Assembly (NCBI GenBank): GCA_963803845.1
Contig: CAWDNZ010000004.1
Span: 1,364,001 to 1,428,000 of the forward strand
Length of the DNA stretch: 64,000 bases
Source of the DNA: JABDIY01 sp963803845
Lineage (GTDB): Bacteria; Actinomycetota; Acidimicrobiia; Acidimicrobiales; SZUA-35
Reading direction: 5' to 3'
Part shown: positions 43,605 to 52,997 of the stretch, in pieces
How positions within the stretch are numbered: the first letter of the stretch is position 1
Layout: every line of letters starts with the position of its first letter
Position numbers and translations under genes: made by a program
Notes under the pieces: generated by a model
What the model was told of the DNA's origin: nothing
The model's database searches: none
Seen by the model: the letters and a program-made list of their open reading frames with translations, nothing else

Positions 43605-44405
43605 ATGGGCATGGGAGAATTCGTAAACATCGAGGACAGCGGCCGGGACAAGGTGGCGATCCTCAGGATTGACCGCGCCCCGGTCAACGCAATCAGTGGT
43701 CAGCTCAGCGCCGAACTCTTAGCGGCTGCAACGGAGCTGACGACCCGTAGCGATATTCGAGCCGTGGTGATGTGGGGAGGACCGAAACTCTTCGCGGCTG
43801 GAGCCGACATCAAAGAATTCCCCAGCGATGGTCCGGCTGAGGAGCGTGATCCCACTCCCATGACCGATCCACTCAACGAAGCGTTGCTCACCATTGAGGG
43901 TCTTGATCAAATAACGATCTCCGCCGTGAACGGTGTGGCCCTTGGGGGCGGGTGTGAGATGAGTATGGCCACCGATTTTCGCGTCTGTGGCGAGAGCGCT
44001 CGATTTGGTCAACCCGAAATCCTCTTGGGAATCATTCCCGGAGCAGGCGGCACGCAGCGTTTGACTCGGCTGGTCGGCGTCACCAAGTCCAAGGAGATCG
44101 GCTATTCCGGCCGGATGGTGAAGGCCGATGAAGCATTGGCGATCGGCCTCGTTTCGGCGGTTCACCCCGACGCCGACGTCCTCGAGCGCTCGTTGGATCT
44201 GGCCGAGCAATATGCCAATGCCGCCGCAGCGATCTCCAATGTGAAGCGAGCGATCATGGATGGGCTCAACGCTGACGACATGGCCGATGCCATCCAGATC
44301 GAACGGCGGGAGTTCAAGAAGAGTTTTCAGACCGATGATGCGGTGATCGGCATCAAGAGCTTCATCGAGCACGGCCCGGGCAAGGCAGCTTTCACCGGCA
44401 AATAG
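43605..44405 (+). CDS. Enoyl-CoA hydratase/isomerase family protein
   Basis: A 266-residue crotonase. The oxyanion-hole segments AGADIKEF and ALGGGCEMSMATDFRV and the GQPEILLGIIPGAGGTQRL motif carry both Glu residues used by true hydratases. It should add water to trans-2-enoyl-CoA in beta-oxidation and could work with the dehydrogenase at 24697. Soluble. A start at an ATG two codons downstream (43611) is equally possible. It stands alone between two convergent or unrelated genes. Confidence 0.9.
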   Translation: MGMGEFVNIEDSGRDKVAILRIDRAPVNAISGQLSAELLAAATELTTRSDIRAVVMWGGPKLFAAGADIKEFPSDGPAEERDPTPMTDPLNEALLTIEGLDQITISAVNGVALGGGCEMSMATDFRVCGESARFGQPEILLGIIPGAGGTQRLTRLVGVTKSKEIGYSGRMVKADEALAIGLVSAVHPDADVLERSLDLAEQYANAAAAISNVKRAIMDGLNADDMADAIQIERREFKKSFQTDDAVIGIKSFIEHGPGKAAFTGK

Positions 44406-44463
44406 CGGCGGCAAGCCCGAAATCCCTGTTCACAACGACAAATGGCGCAAATCCCCTGTCCAG

Positions 44464-44482
44464 AACCACACTGAGTGTGGTT
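44464..44482 (+). terminator. Short hairpin upstream of the second metY
   Basis: AACCACAC (44464-44471) pairs with GTGTGGTT (44475-44482) over a TGA loop. It lies 59 bases after the crotonase stop and 87 before the metY start, so it may end the crotonase mRNA or belong to the metY leader. Downstream bases are only weakly T-rich. Confidence 0.4.
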
Positions 44483-44568
44483 GTCTTCAGGAATTTGGGC
44501 AGACATTTCAGTGGATTTGTATGGAATCTTGAGAGGCTTCGCAGTACGGACTGGTTACTGTCCTGAAG

Positions 44569-45900
44569 ATGGCAGATTCACGACAGACACCCGGCTTCGA
44601 GACCCTCCAGATCCACGCTGGACAAACACCAGATTCGGCTACCGGTTCCCGTGCCGTGCCGATCTACCAGACCACGGCCTACCAATTCCGAGACGCTGCA
44701 CATGCCGCCAACCTGTTCGCTCTCGGTGAGCCGGGGAACATCTACACCCGCATCATGAACCCCACACAGGGTGTCTTGGAAACCCGGGTGGCTGCGCTGG
44801 AGAAGGGTCTCAGCGAGACCGCCGCCGGCGTACCCGGAGCTTTGGCGGTGGCGTCGGGCCAAGCTGCCGAGACCATCGCCATCATGAACATCGCCCAGGC
44901 CGGTGACCACATCGTGGCCGGCGCCGCGCTGTACGGCGGCACCTACAACCTGTTGCACTACACGTTGCCCAAATACGGCATCGAGACGTCATTTGTTGAT
45001 GACATGGATGACCCGCAGGCGTGGGCTGCAGCGGTGCAACCAAACACCAAGCTCTTCTATGGCGAGAGCATTGGGAACCCGAAGAACAACGTGTTGGACA
45101 TCGAAGCGGTGGCTGAGGTGGCGCATGCGGCCGGTGTGCCGCTGATCATCGACAACACGGTGGCCACCCCCTATTTGATCCGGCCTCTGGAGTGGGGTGC
45201 CGACATCGTGGTGCATAGCGCCACCAAGTTCATCGGTGGGCATGGAACGAGCATCGGCGGGGTGATCGTTGACGGAGGAAGTTTTGACTTCGGCGATGCC
45301 GACAAGTACCCCAATTACAACGAACCAGACCCTTCGTACAATGGCCTCACCTACTGGCCGATGCTCGGCCACGGCGCCTTTATCGCCAAAGCCCGGGTGC
45401 AGTTGCTCCGCGATCTCGGTTCGGCGATCAGCCCGTTCAACAGTTTCCTGCTGCTACAGGGCCTGGAGACGCTCAGTCTGCGCATGGAGCGGCACGTACT
45501 GAACGCCCAACAGGTGGCCGAATTCTTGAACCACCATTCACAGGTCGAACGGGTGAACTTCAGCGGACTGCCCAACTCGCCATGGCACGAGAGCGCAAAG
45601 AAGTACACCCAGGGGCGGGGTTATGGTTCGGTCCCAAGCTTCATCATCAAGGGCGGCCGTGAGGCGGGTGAGCGCTTTGTCAACGGTCTCGACCTTCATA
45701 GTCACGTTGCCAATATTGGCGACGTCAGGAGCCTTGTGATCCATCCCGGATCAACGACTCACAGTCAGCTGTCTCCAGAAGAACAGGCCACCGCGGGCGT
45801 GGAACCGGGGCTGGTACGGCTCAGCGTTGGGCTCGAATCCATCGATGACATCATCGAGGACCTGGAGCAGGGTTTCCGAGCCGCAAAAGAGGTTCAGTAG
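44569..45900 (+). CDS. metY: O-acetylhomoserine/O-acetylserine sulfhydrylase, second copy
   Basis: A 443-residue PLP enzyme with cofactor Lys220 in HSATKFIGGHG and N-terminus FETLQIHAGQTPDSATGSRAVPIYQTTAYQF. It shares the MetY layout with the protein at 26039-27331, including the C-terminal LVIHPGSTTHSQLS and GLVRLSVGLE motifs, but differs in many positions and in the extra segment SETAAGVPGALAV. Two paralogues suggest different sulfur donors, substrates or regulation. Monocistronic, with a terminator-like hairpin after it. Confidence 0.9.
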   Translation: MADSRQTPGFETLQIHAGQTPDSATGSRAVPIYQTTAYQFRDAAHAANLFALGEPGNIYTRIMNPTQGVLETRVAALEKGLSETAAGVPGALAVASGQAAETIAIMNIAQAGDHIVAGAALYGGTYNLLHYTLPKYGIETSFVDDMDDPQAWAAAVQPNTKLFYGESIGNPKNNVLDIEAVAEVAHAAGVPLIIDNTVATPYLIRPLEWGADIVVHSATKFIGGHGTSIGGVIVDGGSFDFGDADKYPNYNEPDPSYNGLTYWPMLGHGAFIAKARVQLLRDLGSAISPFNSFLLLQGLETLSLRMERHVLNAQQVAEFLNHHSQVERVNFSGLPNSPWHESAKKYTQGRGYGSVPSFIIKGGREAGERFVNGLDLHSHVANIGDVRSLVIHPGSTTHSQLSPEEQATAGVEPGLVRLSVGLESIDDIIEDLEQGFRAAKEVQ

Positions 45901-45954
45901 CTTCGGCAACACCCTGCGCTAAGCGGTGGCCGGGCAGTGCTCGCCAGGCCTGGG

Positions 45955-45978
45955 CCTCGCATGTTTGGGCATGCGAGG
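45955..45978 (+). terminator. Hairpin after the second metY
   Basis: CCTCGCATG (45955-45963) pairs exactly with CATGCGAGG (45970-45978) over TTTGGG. A 9-bp perfect stem 54 bases past the metY stop is a likely transcript end; no T run follows. Confidence 0.55.
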
Positions 45979-46059
45979 TATGACCCATGACCGTTGGGAT
46001 CGGTGATTGCGGTGGTTCGTGTACGCCAACATGACGTTGAATTAGGGCAGAATGTTGTA

Positions 46060-47334
46060 ATGAAGCGGGCGCGATATCTGGCGGTAGGGGCGGCGCTGGG
46101 CCTCGCTGTGGCCGCATGCGGCGATTCGTCAACCGGGACGACAGCCGACCCCACCGTCCTGAGCGGTCTGGAGTCCAGCAGCATCGTTAGCGATCCGCCC
46201 TCCACGCTGCCCTCCGATGACGTCAACCCGGTTGAGCCCACCACCACCTCGTCATCGTCCACCACAATTACCACGTTGCCGCCTGTGTCGGCATCGAGTT
46301 TCGATGTGGCATCGATGATCGACCGCAACGTTTCGGTCGCCAGCATTGTTGTGGCCGACGATGACGGCCGATTCCTGGGCACTGCAATCGATCGTGACGG
46401 CGTGGGCTGCGAAGGGATCGCACCGCCGTATTACGTGAAGGTTGATGGAGCCGGGGCGGTTTCTGAAACCGGCGGACCCACCGGGGAACGAACCTATGCC
46501 GGGTATCCCTCCGCATCCCCCAACCGTCGCCAGGTGCTCGACGTGCGAAGCTGCGAAGGTTTCTTGGGAGAGCTAATCCTTTATGATCTCGCCCCCGATC
46601 TCGGCCTTATAGATGGGATCAGGATCGAGACGGACGACGTGATTGCCGGGGATGCCACCTGGACCGCAGAGGGCTTCATCTCGATGTTCCTCTCCGCCGA
46701 TTACCCTTTTGGTAACCCCAGTGAGGGCGGTCAGGATGACGAACCGACCGTCACCGAATATCTCGTAAACCCCCGAAACGGGGAAAGAACCCAAGCTGGG
46801 ATGCTCGATCAATTCTCCTACGGCGCGGTTCGGCTACCCGATGGGCGCCTGGTCTACACCGCCTTTGGAGCAGAGGTGAAGGTGGTGGTGGGCAATCGAG
46901 CTGGGGAACCCCTTCAGCAGTACAGCGCCAGCAGCTTCTCGGCCAGTCCCGATACTCGCTGGCTACTGGTCTGGGATTGGGTATTTGACGCTAGCGAACA
47001 GATCTCCATCGAGTTGGTGAGTCTCGACACAGGGGAGTCGCGAGTGCTCGCTGCGGGCAGCTCACTCGGTGCAGTCTGGTCCGACGACAGCCAGCGCGTG
47101 GCATTTTCGAATGGCCTGGAAACCTATGTCTACGATGTGGCGACCACCGACATGATCACTCTCGGCGAGGCCGAACCCGAAGGCTGCGAGGACGACAGCT
47201 TCGTGGTATGGGGCAGGGTCCCCTTGGCATTCACGCCAAACGGTGACCTCTACATTGGCGATGCGGTCTGCGATGAATCCACCGACGGCTATCCCTTCAG
47301 CGAGTTCAAGGTGCATCAGGTCTCGTTTCGCTGA
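46060..47334 (+). CDS. Lipoprotein with WD40/TolB-like repeats
   Basis: A 424-residue envelope lipoprotein. The signal MKRARYLAVGAALGLAVAAC starts at the ATG at 46060; a longer frame exists upstream. A Ser/Thr linker of about 70 residues follows. The C-terminal half contains propeller-like blades (SASPDTRWLLVWDWVFDAS, WSDDSQRVAFSNGLETYVYDV), and Cys pairs suggest an oxidised exported domain. Function unknown. It precedes the cyclophilin gene by 55 bases and may share its promoter. Confidence 0.75.
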   Translation: MKRARYLAVGAALGLAVAACGDSSTGTTADPTVLSGLESSSIVSDPPSTLPSDDVNPVEPTTTSSSSTTITTLPPVSASSFDVASMIDRNVSVASIVVADDDGRFLGTAIDRDGVGCEGIAPPYYVKVDGAGAVSETGGPTGERTYAGYPSASPNRRQVLDVRSCEGFLGELILYDLAPDLGLIDGIRIETDDVIAGDATWTAEGFISMFLSADYPFGNPSEGGQDDEPTVTEYLVNPRNGERTQAGMLDQFSYGAVRLPDGRLVYTAFGAEVKVVVGNRAGEPLQQYSASSFSASPDTRWLLVWDWVFDASEQISIELVSLDTGESRVLAAGSSLGAVWSDDSQRVAFSNGLETYVYDVATTDMITLGEAEPEGCEDDSFVVWGRVPLAFTPNGDLYIGDAVCDESTDGYPFSEFKVHQVSFR

Positions 47335-47389
47335 GAGCTCGATCCTCGGGCCTATCCTCGACTGAACGTTCTTTCGAAGGAGAAAAACT

Positions 47390-47962
47390 GTGCCCGAATG
47401 CCCCAATCCCGATGGCTCAAGTCCGCGTCAAACCAAGTTCGACTCGTCGTTCGACATGTGTATCGACCCGGCCAAGCGGTATACGGCCACCATGAACATC
47501 AGCCATGGTGACACCGTTCTCGGTGATGTGGTCATCGCATTGAACACTGCTGTGGCTCCCAATACCGTTAACAACTTCGTCAGTCTGGCTCGCTACCACT
47601 ATTACGACGGCCTTACCTTCCATCGGATCATTCCGGGCTTCATGTGTCAGGGCGGCGATCCCGAAGGCAGTGGCCGCGGTGGACCCGGGTATCGCTTTGC
47701 CGATGAACTCCCCAAGCAGGGTCAATACCAGTTGGGTTCACTGGCCATGGCGAACGCCGGCCCCAATACCAACGGCAGCCAGTTCTTCATCATCTCCGGG
47801 CCAAACGGGGTTGGCCTCCCCCCCAGCTACAGCTTGTTCGGCCAGGTGGTGAAAGGTATGAACATCATCGATACCATCGAAAAAGCCCCCACCGGATCAC
47901 AGGATCGACCCAACCCGGCCGTCACCATGAACTCGGTGGTCATCACCGAGCACGACGAATAG
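47390..47962 (+). CDS. Peptidyl-prolyl cis-trans isomerase, cyclophilin type
   Basis: A 190-residue cyclophilin. Active-site motifs FHRIIPGFMCQGGDPEGSGRGGPGY and MANAGPNTNGSQFFI are complete. The N-terminal 30 residues (CPNPDGSSPRQTKFDSSFDMCID) add two Cys, but there is no signal peptide. It catalyses proline isomerisation during protein folding in the cytosol. GTG start at 47390 with AAGGAG 8 bases upstream. Confidence 0.92.
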   Translation: MPECPNPDGSSPRQTKFDSSFDMCIDPAKRYTATMNISHGDTVLGDVVIALNTAVAPNTVNNFVSLARYHYYDGLTFHRIIPGFMCQGGDPEGSGRGGPGYRFADELPKQGQYQLGSLAMANAGPNTNGSQFFIISGPNGVGLPPSYSLFGQVVKGMNIIDTIEKAPTGSQDRPNPAVTMNSVVITEHDE

Positions 47963-47991
47963 TCCGCCTTCGGGCAAGTCTGGAGCAGCGA

Positions 47992-48960
47992 GTGGCGGAA
48001 ATCCTCGATGTCGATCTTTTGAGTTTCGAGCAGGGCTCCAACGATCAGCGGGCCGCCGTCATCGACGGCGTCCGCCGGAGCCTGGCCACCGGATTCGTCT
48101 ACACGAATCACGACCTCAGCCAAGACTTGATCGACACCACTTACGGGATGCTGCAGGAATTCTTCGAACTGCCGGCGGAGACCAAGGCGCAGGTCACCGC
48201 ACCGGGAACCCACGGCCAGACCGGGTATACGGGCCTTCTGGTGGAGACTCCCGCCTCGGCCGATGTTCCAGACTGGAAGGAAATGTTGAATTGGGGTCGA
48301 GAGATTCCTGCGGGTCACCCGCTCCAGCGCAAGTATCACGCACGCTACCCAAAACAGGTTCTTCCAGGCGCGCAAGTGCCGGGGATGGCTGCGGTGATGC
48401 AACAGTTCCACGATTCAGTGGAACAACTGCAACGTCGCTTTCTGAGGATCATTGCTCTCGGGATCGGTTGTGCCGAGTCCTTCTTCGACACCATGACCAC
48501 CGACGGCACCACGCTCACCCGAGCAATCCACTACCCCAAAATGGATTTGGCGCCCGGTGAGGAACATGTGTGGGCGGGAGAACACGCCGACATCAACCTC
48601 ATCACGGCACTGCCCCGTGCTAGCGCCCGCGGTTTGCAGGTTCGCACCAAGTCTGGGTGGGAGAATGCCATCCCGCCCGATGACGGCGTGATCATCAACA
48701 CCGGCATCATGCTCGAGCACCTGACCAATGGCTTGATTCCGAGCGGTTGGCATCGGGTCGTGGCCGATCCCGCCCAGCCCGGTGACCGCTACAGCGTGGT
48801 GCAGTTCTGTCACCCCACGCCATGGACAATTCTTTCACCGGTCTCGTCATGCATCTCGGAGACTCGGCCTCAGGCTTATGCCCTTATCGAGGCGGGTGAT
48901 CGTCTCGATCAGGTGCTGTATGAGATTAACCTGGTAGAGGATGCGCGGCGCGTCAGCTGA
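47992..48960 (+). CDS. 2-oxoglutarate/Fe(II)-dependent oxygenase-like protein (isopenicillin N synthase family)
   Basis: A 322-residue protein with the double-stranded beta helix oxygenase core. The iron ligands are His198 and Asp200 in GEHADINLIT and His254 in SGWHRVV, and the 2-oxoglutarate-binding Arg-x-Ser is in DRYSVVQF. The N-terminal DIN-like region (LDVDLLSFEQG) matches the isopenicillin N synthase group. Substrate unknown; relatives act on amino acids, gibberellin-like or other small molecules. It follows the cyclophilin gene by 29 bases. Confidence 0.88.
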   Translation: MAEILDVDLLSFEQGSNDQRAAVIDGVRRSLATGFVYTNHDLSQDLIDTTYGMLQEFFELPAETKAQVTAPGTHGQTGYTGLLVETPASADVPDWKEMLNWGREIPAGHPLQRKYHARYPKQVLPGAQVPGMAAVMQQFHDSVEQLQRRFLRIIALGIGCAESFFDTMTTDGTTLTRAIHYPKMDLAPGEEHVWAGEHADINLITALPRASARGLQVRTKSGWENAIPPDDGVIINTGIMLEHLTNGLIPSGWHRVVADPAQPGDRYSVVQFCHPTPWTILSPVSSCISETRPQAYALIEAGDRLDQVLYEINLVEDARRVS

Positions 48961-49012
48961 GTGCGGATCAAAACACCTGGAACACATCGAGTCGGACAAC
49001 CGTTACATAGGC

Positions 49013-49414
49013 ATGGCTGAACCAACCAAGACATTTTCCGAGGCAGAGCTCCGTGAGCGCCTCACCCCCGAGCAGTATCACATCACGCAGGAGGCCGGTA
49101 CAGAACGGCCCTTCACCGGGGTGACCTGGGATAACAAAGATGACGGGGTCTACAAATGCGTCGTCTGTGAGACGTCGCTCTTCACCTCCGATACCAAGTT
49201 CGAAAGCGGTTCCGGCTGGCCCAGCTTCTGGAAGCCGATCGCTGACGATCTGGTCACCCTTCATGAAGATCGCACCTTGGGTATGGTTCGGACCGAGGCC
49301 ACGTGCACCACGTGCGGCGCTCACCTCGGCCATGTTTTTCCAGACGGCCCCCAGCCAACCGGCGAGCGGTTCTGCATGAACTCGGGCAGTCTGGATTTCG
49401 CCAAGTCGGAGTAG
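49013..49414 (+). CDS. msrB: Peptide methionine-R-sulfoxide reductase
   Basis: A 133-residue enzyme that reduces methionine-R-sulfoxide in proteins. Zinc ligands CVVC (Cys49, Cys52) and CTTC (Cys98, Cys101) and the catalytic Cys121 in RFCMNSGSL are all present, with the SGSGWPSFWKPI substrate loop at about 66-76. The ATG at 49013 starts the conserved domain; the open frame upstream overlaps the oxygenase gene. Cytosolic. Confidence 0.95.
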   Translation: MAEPTKTFSEAELRERLTPEQYHITQEAGTERPFTGVTWDNKDDGVYKCVVCETSLFTSDTKFESGSGWPSFWKPIADDLVTLHEDRTLGMVRTEATCTTCGAHLGHVFPDGPQPTGERFCMNSGSLDFAKSE

Positions 49415-49446
49415 GCCTGCGGCGCCATGGCAGCTGGCAGCATGAC

Positions 49447-49555
49447 TGCTGTCCCTCCGGGAGGCGTTCAGACGCCACGCAGGCTTCGCCTTCGGCACTC
49501 CAACAACTGCATCGGCAACTGAAGGCCTCGCTGCAGAGAGTGCATCGCTTCGCTT
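49447..49555. repeat. Dispersed ~100-bp intergenic repeat after msrB
   Basis: CTGTCCCTCCGGGAGGCGTT starts a segment aligning with the spacers at 37184-37300 and 30103-30215, including CGCCTTCGGCACTCCAACAA. A second, inverted copy of the first half follows at 49629-49670 in the same spacer. Confidence 0.75.
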
Positions 49556-49628
49556 GTGCCGCCCCGGAGGGATGTGGCCCGTTGAGTGGTGAGGTGACCA
49601 GTTACCGAGGATCTGTTGGGGGCCGGCA

Positions 49629-49670
49629 GGCGAGGCCTCCGTGGCCGGCGGAACGGCCCCCGGAGGGACA
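49629..49670. repeat. Inverted partial copy of the dispersed repeat
   Basis: GCGAGGCCTCCGTGGCCGGC and AACGGCCCCCGGAGGGACA match the 97-bp tandem unit in the same orientation and the 49447 element in the opposite orientation. CCTCCG (49636-49641) and CGGAGG (49661-49666) form the palindromic ends. The rest of the spacer up to 49761 shows no gene. Confidence 0.7.
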
Positions 49671-49761
49671 GTAATTCTTCAGCCAGCTCCGGTGGCGCCG
49701 CAGGCCCCACCAGTTACCGAACTCGGCGTAAAGGTCAGGAAAAAGTCTCTAGCCTGAGGGC

Positions 49762-50961
49762 ATGTCAACCGGTCGTGTTTCAGTTCGTGTAGGTTCCATC
49801 GCCCCATCGGCCACACTGGCGATCACCGCCAAGGCCAAGGAACTCAAGGCGCAGGGCAGGCCGGTCATCGGGTTTGGAGCGGGCGAACCCGACTTCCCTA
49901 CACCGGACTACATCGTGGAGGCTGCGGTGGCGGCCTGCCGCGACCCCAAGAATCACAAATACACCCCGGCCGGTGGCCTTGCCGAGCTCAAGGTCGCCAT
50001 CGCCGAGAAGACCAAACGTGACAGTGACCTCCACGTTGATCCTGCCCAGGTGGTGGTCACCAACGGGGGCAAGCATGCGGTCTACAACGCCATCGCCGCG
50101 GTTGTAGATCCTGGCGACGAGGTGATAATCCCAACACCGTTCTGGACCACATATCCCGAGCCCGTCAAACTTGCTGGGGGCGTGCCGGTCTCCGTGCAGA
50201 CATCCATCCTCTCGGGCTTCAAGGCCTCCGTTGCGGATCTCGAGGCGGCCCGCACCCCTCGCACAAAGGCGCTGATCTTTGTGAGCCCCAGCAATCCCAG
50301 CGGCGCCGTCTATGGCAAGGACGAGATCGTAGCGATCGGTAAATGGGCGGCCGAGAACGACATCTGGGTTCTGACCGACGAGATCTACGAACACCTCGTG
50401 TACGACGACAATGAGTTCCACTCCATGCCCGCGCTCGTGCCGGAGCTGGCAGATCGATGCATCGTGCTCAACGGGGTGGCCAAGACCTATGCGATGACCG
50501 GTTGGAGGGTGGGGTGGGTCATTGCTCCGATCGACGTTGCCAAAGCGCTCATCTCCCTCCAGTCTCACCAAACGTCCAACGTCAACAACGTTGCCCAGAT
50601 TGCCGCACTCGCCGCCGTATCTGGCGATCTTGAAGCGGTGCACGAGATGCGAACGCATTTCGATCGTCGCCGGTTGGCGATGCACGCGAAGCTCGATGGA
50701 ATCGTGGGGGTGGAGTGTCTCAAGCCCCAGGGGGCGTTCTACGCATTTCCCAGCTTCGAAGCCTTGATCGGTCGACAGATCGGGGGCCAGAAGATCGAGA
50801 CCACCCTGGACTTGGCTGCGGTTGCCCTAGAGCAAGCCAATGTGGCGTTCGTGCCCGGCGAGGCGTTCGGCAGTCCTGGGTATGGCCGGTTCTCCTACGC
50901 ATTGGGTGATGATGACTTGGGCGAAGGCTTGGATCGAATTGTCAACTTGATCAACGGCTGA
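49762..50961 (+). CDS. PLP-dependent aminotransferase (aspartate aminotransferase family)
   Basis: A 399-residue class I/II aminotransferase. The cofactor Lys is Lys241 in NGVAKTYAMTGWRVGW, and the N-terminal ATLAITAKAKELKAQGRPVIGFGAGEPDFPTPDYI motif and SPSNPSGAVYG are typical of AspAT Ib. It transfers the amino group between aspartate and 2-oxoglutarate in amino acid synthesis. Cytosolic. Its stop overlaps the ATG of the next gene by one base. Confidence 0.92.
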   Translation: MSTGRVSVRVGSIAPSATLAITAKAKELKAQGRPVIGFGAGEPDFPTPDYIVEAAVAACRDPKNHKYTPAGGLAELKVAIAEKTKRDSDLHVDPAQVVVTNGGKHAVYNAIAAVVDPGDEVIIPTPFWTTYPEPVKLAGGVPVSVQTSILSGFKASVADLEAARTPRTKALIFVSPSNPSGAVYGKDEIVAIGKWAAENDIWVLTDEIYEHLVYDDNEFHSMPALVPELADRCIVLNGVAKTYAMTGWRVGWVIAPIDVAKALISLQSHQTSNVNNVAQIAALAAVSGDLEAVHEMRTHFDRRRLAMHAKLDGIVGVECLKPQGAFYAFPSFEALIGRQIGGQKIETTLDLAAVALEQANVAFVPGEAFGSPGYGRFSYALGDDDLGEGLDRIVNLING

Positions 50962-52955
50962 TGGCGGTTCTGCAGTTTGGGACCTGGCCCTCGCCGATCT
51001 CTGCCGAGCGCGTTGCGTCGGGAGGCGTCAGCCTTGCCGGACCTGCCGTGCGAGGCTTCAACGAGGCGGCGGAGATTTGGTGGAGCGAACAACGTCCCGA
51101 TGAAGGTGGACGAACCGTCCTGGTCCGCAATGGTCTCGATCGCATCGATGCCCCGTTCAATGCTCGCACTCGTGTGCACGAGTACGGCGGTGGCGCCTGG
51201 TGGCTGGGGTTGCATCGGGCAGGTCAGCCCGGTGCGGTGTATTTCTCGAACTGGGATGACCAGCGCCTGTATCGCTTCTTCGTTGGGGTGGGTATCGATC
51301 CCACGCCGCTTCCAATCACCCCAGAGCCGGAGGTTCGCCATGGGCTTCGGTTCGCCGACGGCTGTGAGACGCCAGACGGCGAGTTTGTGGTCTGCGTGAT
51401 GGAGGACCATAGATCTGCGGCGCTGGACTCCAACGCCGGCCAAGCGGTCAACTCCATCGTCTGCATTCCCACCGACGGCTCGGCGGCCGAAGACCCCACC
51501 AAGATCAAGACCATGGTCAGTGGCGCCGATTTCGTTGCCGGGCCTCGGGTCTCGGGAGATGGTGACTGGTTGTCGTGGTTCCAGTGGGACCACCCCAACA
51601 TGCCGTGGGATGGAACCGAATTGTTCGCCGCACCGTTGTTCGATGACGCCCGCCTTGGCAATTCGATGTTTGTTGCCGGTGGTGCCCGTGAGGCCGTCCA
51701 TGGTGCCAACTGGCGAGCCAACGGTGATCTTGTGTTCTCCACCGACAGCAGCGGCTGGTGGAATCTTGCCCGCTGGACGCCTGGAACCTTCAAGGCTCTG
51801 CCGATCACCGCATTGGCTGACGGCGAGATCGGGTACCCGCAGTGGCAATTCGGAAACCAGCGCTGGGTCGAATTGGCCGACGGACTCCTGGTTGTGGCCC
51901 TCACGCGCACCGCCACTGATCAACTGGCAACGGTGGCCGACGACGGGTCGGTCTGGGTCCTCGAGGACTTCCCCTGCGCATCGATCGCCGGTCTCGCGGC
52001 ATTGGATGACGAGGTGGTGGTCATCAGCGCCTCATCGGACAGCCTCGCATCGGTACAGCAGGTGAACCCCATGACTGCGGAACGGGTCGTGCATCGACCA
52101 CCGGCCGACCTTGGCGTGGAAGCCGGGTGGTTCTCGGTTGCCGAACCGATCTCGTTTGCCTCCGCTGGCGGACGCACGGCGCATGCCTTCTTCTATCCGC
52201 CTACGGGCCCGTCGATTCAAGGCCTCGACGGTGAGCGCCCGCCTCTTGTGGTTATGGGCCACGGTGGGCCAACATCCCACTCATCGCCGGCGCTGAGCCT
52301 CAGGGTGCAATATTGGACCTCTCGCGGGTTCGCCGTGGTCGATGTGAACTATGGCGGGTCCAGCGGGTACGGCACGGATTACCGCAATCTGCTGAACCGG
52401 CGTTGGGGAGTTGTAGATGTGGAGGACGTGATAGCCGCAGCGCAGTATCTGTCAGAGACGGAGCGGGTTGATCCCGCCCGCATGACTATCCGAGGGGGAT
52501 CCGCCGGCGGGTTCACCGTGTTGGCAGCCCTGGAGCAAAGCGAAATATTCGCCGCTGGCACAAGCCTCTACGGTGTGGCAGACCTCACGCTGTTGGCTAC
52601 CGACACACACAAGTTCGAGAGCCGATATCTGGACAAGATGATCGGGCCATGGCCCGACGATGAAGCCACCTATGTGGAGCGTTCGCCGATTAACCACACC
52701 GACCAGCTCAACTGCCCGCTTCTGGTGATGCAGGGCAGCGAGGACGAGGTGGTCCCACCCAACCAGAGCGAGGCGATCGTGGCGGCCGTGGCGGCCAAGG
52801 GCCTGCCGCATGCCTATGTTCTTTTCGAGGGTGAGCAGCATGGGTTTCGCCAAGCCCCCAACGTGATTCGCAGCTACGAGGCCGAATTGTGGTTCTACGC
52901 CTACGTATTCAATTTCAATCCCGCCGATGACATCGAACCGCTCGATCTTCGCTAG
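50961..52955 (+). CDS. S9 family prolyl oligopeptidase
   Basis: A 664-residue cytosolic serine peptidase. An N-terminal beta-propeller (about 1-400; for example TRVHEYGGGAWW and FSTDSSGWWNLARW) covers the catalytic alpha/beta hydrolase domain, which has nucleophile Ser514 in RGGSAGG, the oxyanion region VVMGHGGPTSHS, and His in GEQHGFRQA near the C-terminus. It cleaves short peptides. Translation is coupled to the aminotransferase by a one-base overlap. Confidence 0.93.
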   Translation: MAVLQFGTWPSPISAERVASGGVSLAGPAVRGFNEAAEIWWSEQRPDEGGRTVLVRNGLDRIDAPFNARTRVHEYGGGAWWLGLHRAGQPGAVYFSNWDDQRLYRFFVGVGIDPTPLPITPEPEVRHGLRFADGCETPDGEFVVCVMEDHRSAALDSNAGQAVNSIVCIPTDGSAAEDPTKIKTMVSGADFVAGPRVSGDGDWLSWFQWDHPNMPWDGTELFAAPLFDDARLGNSMFVAGGAREAVHGANWRANGDLVFSTDSSGWWNLARWTPGTFKALPITALADGEIGYPQWQFGNQRWVELADGLLVVALTRTATDQLATVADDGSVWVLEDFPCASIAGLAALDDEVVVISASSDSLASVQQVNPMTAERVVHRPPADLGVEAGWFSVAEPISFASAGGRTAHAFFYPPTGPSIQGLDGERPPLVVMGHGGPTSHSSPALSLRVQYWTSRGFAVVDVNYGGSSGYGTDYRNLLNRRWGVVDVEDVIAAAQYLSETERVDPARMTIRGGSAGGFTVLAALEQSEIFAAGTSLYGVADLTLLATDTHKFESRYLDKMIGPWPDDEATYVERSPINHTDQLNCPLLVMQGSEDEVVPPNQSEAIVAAVAAKGLPHAYVLFEGEQHGFRQAPNVIRSYEAELWFYAYVFNFNPADDIEPLDLR

Positions 52956-52997
52956 CGCACCAAACACCCGTCGGTCGCTGACCCCTAGAGTTTCGGA

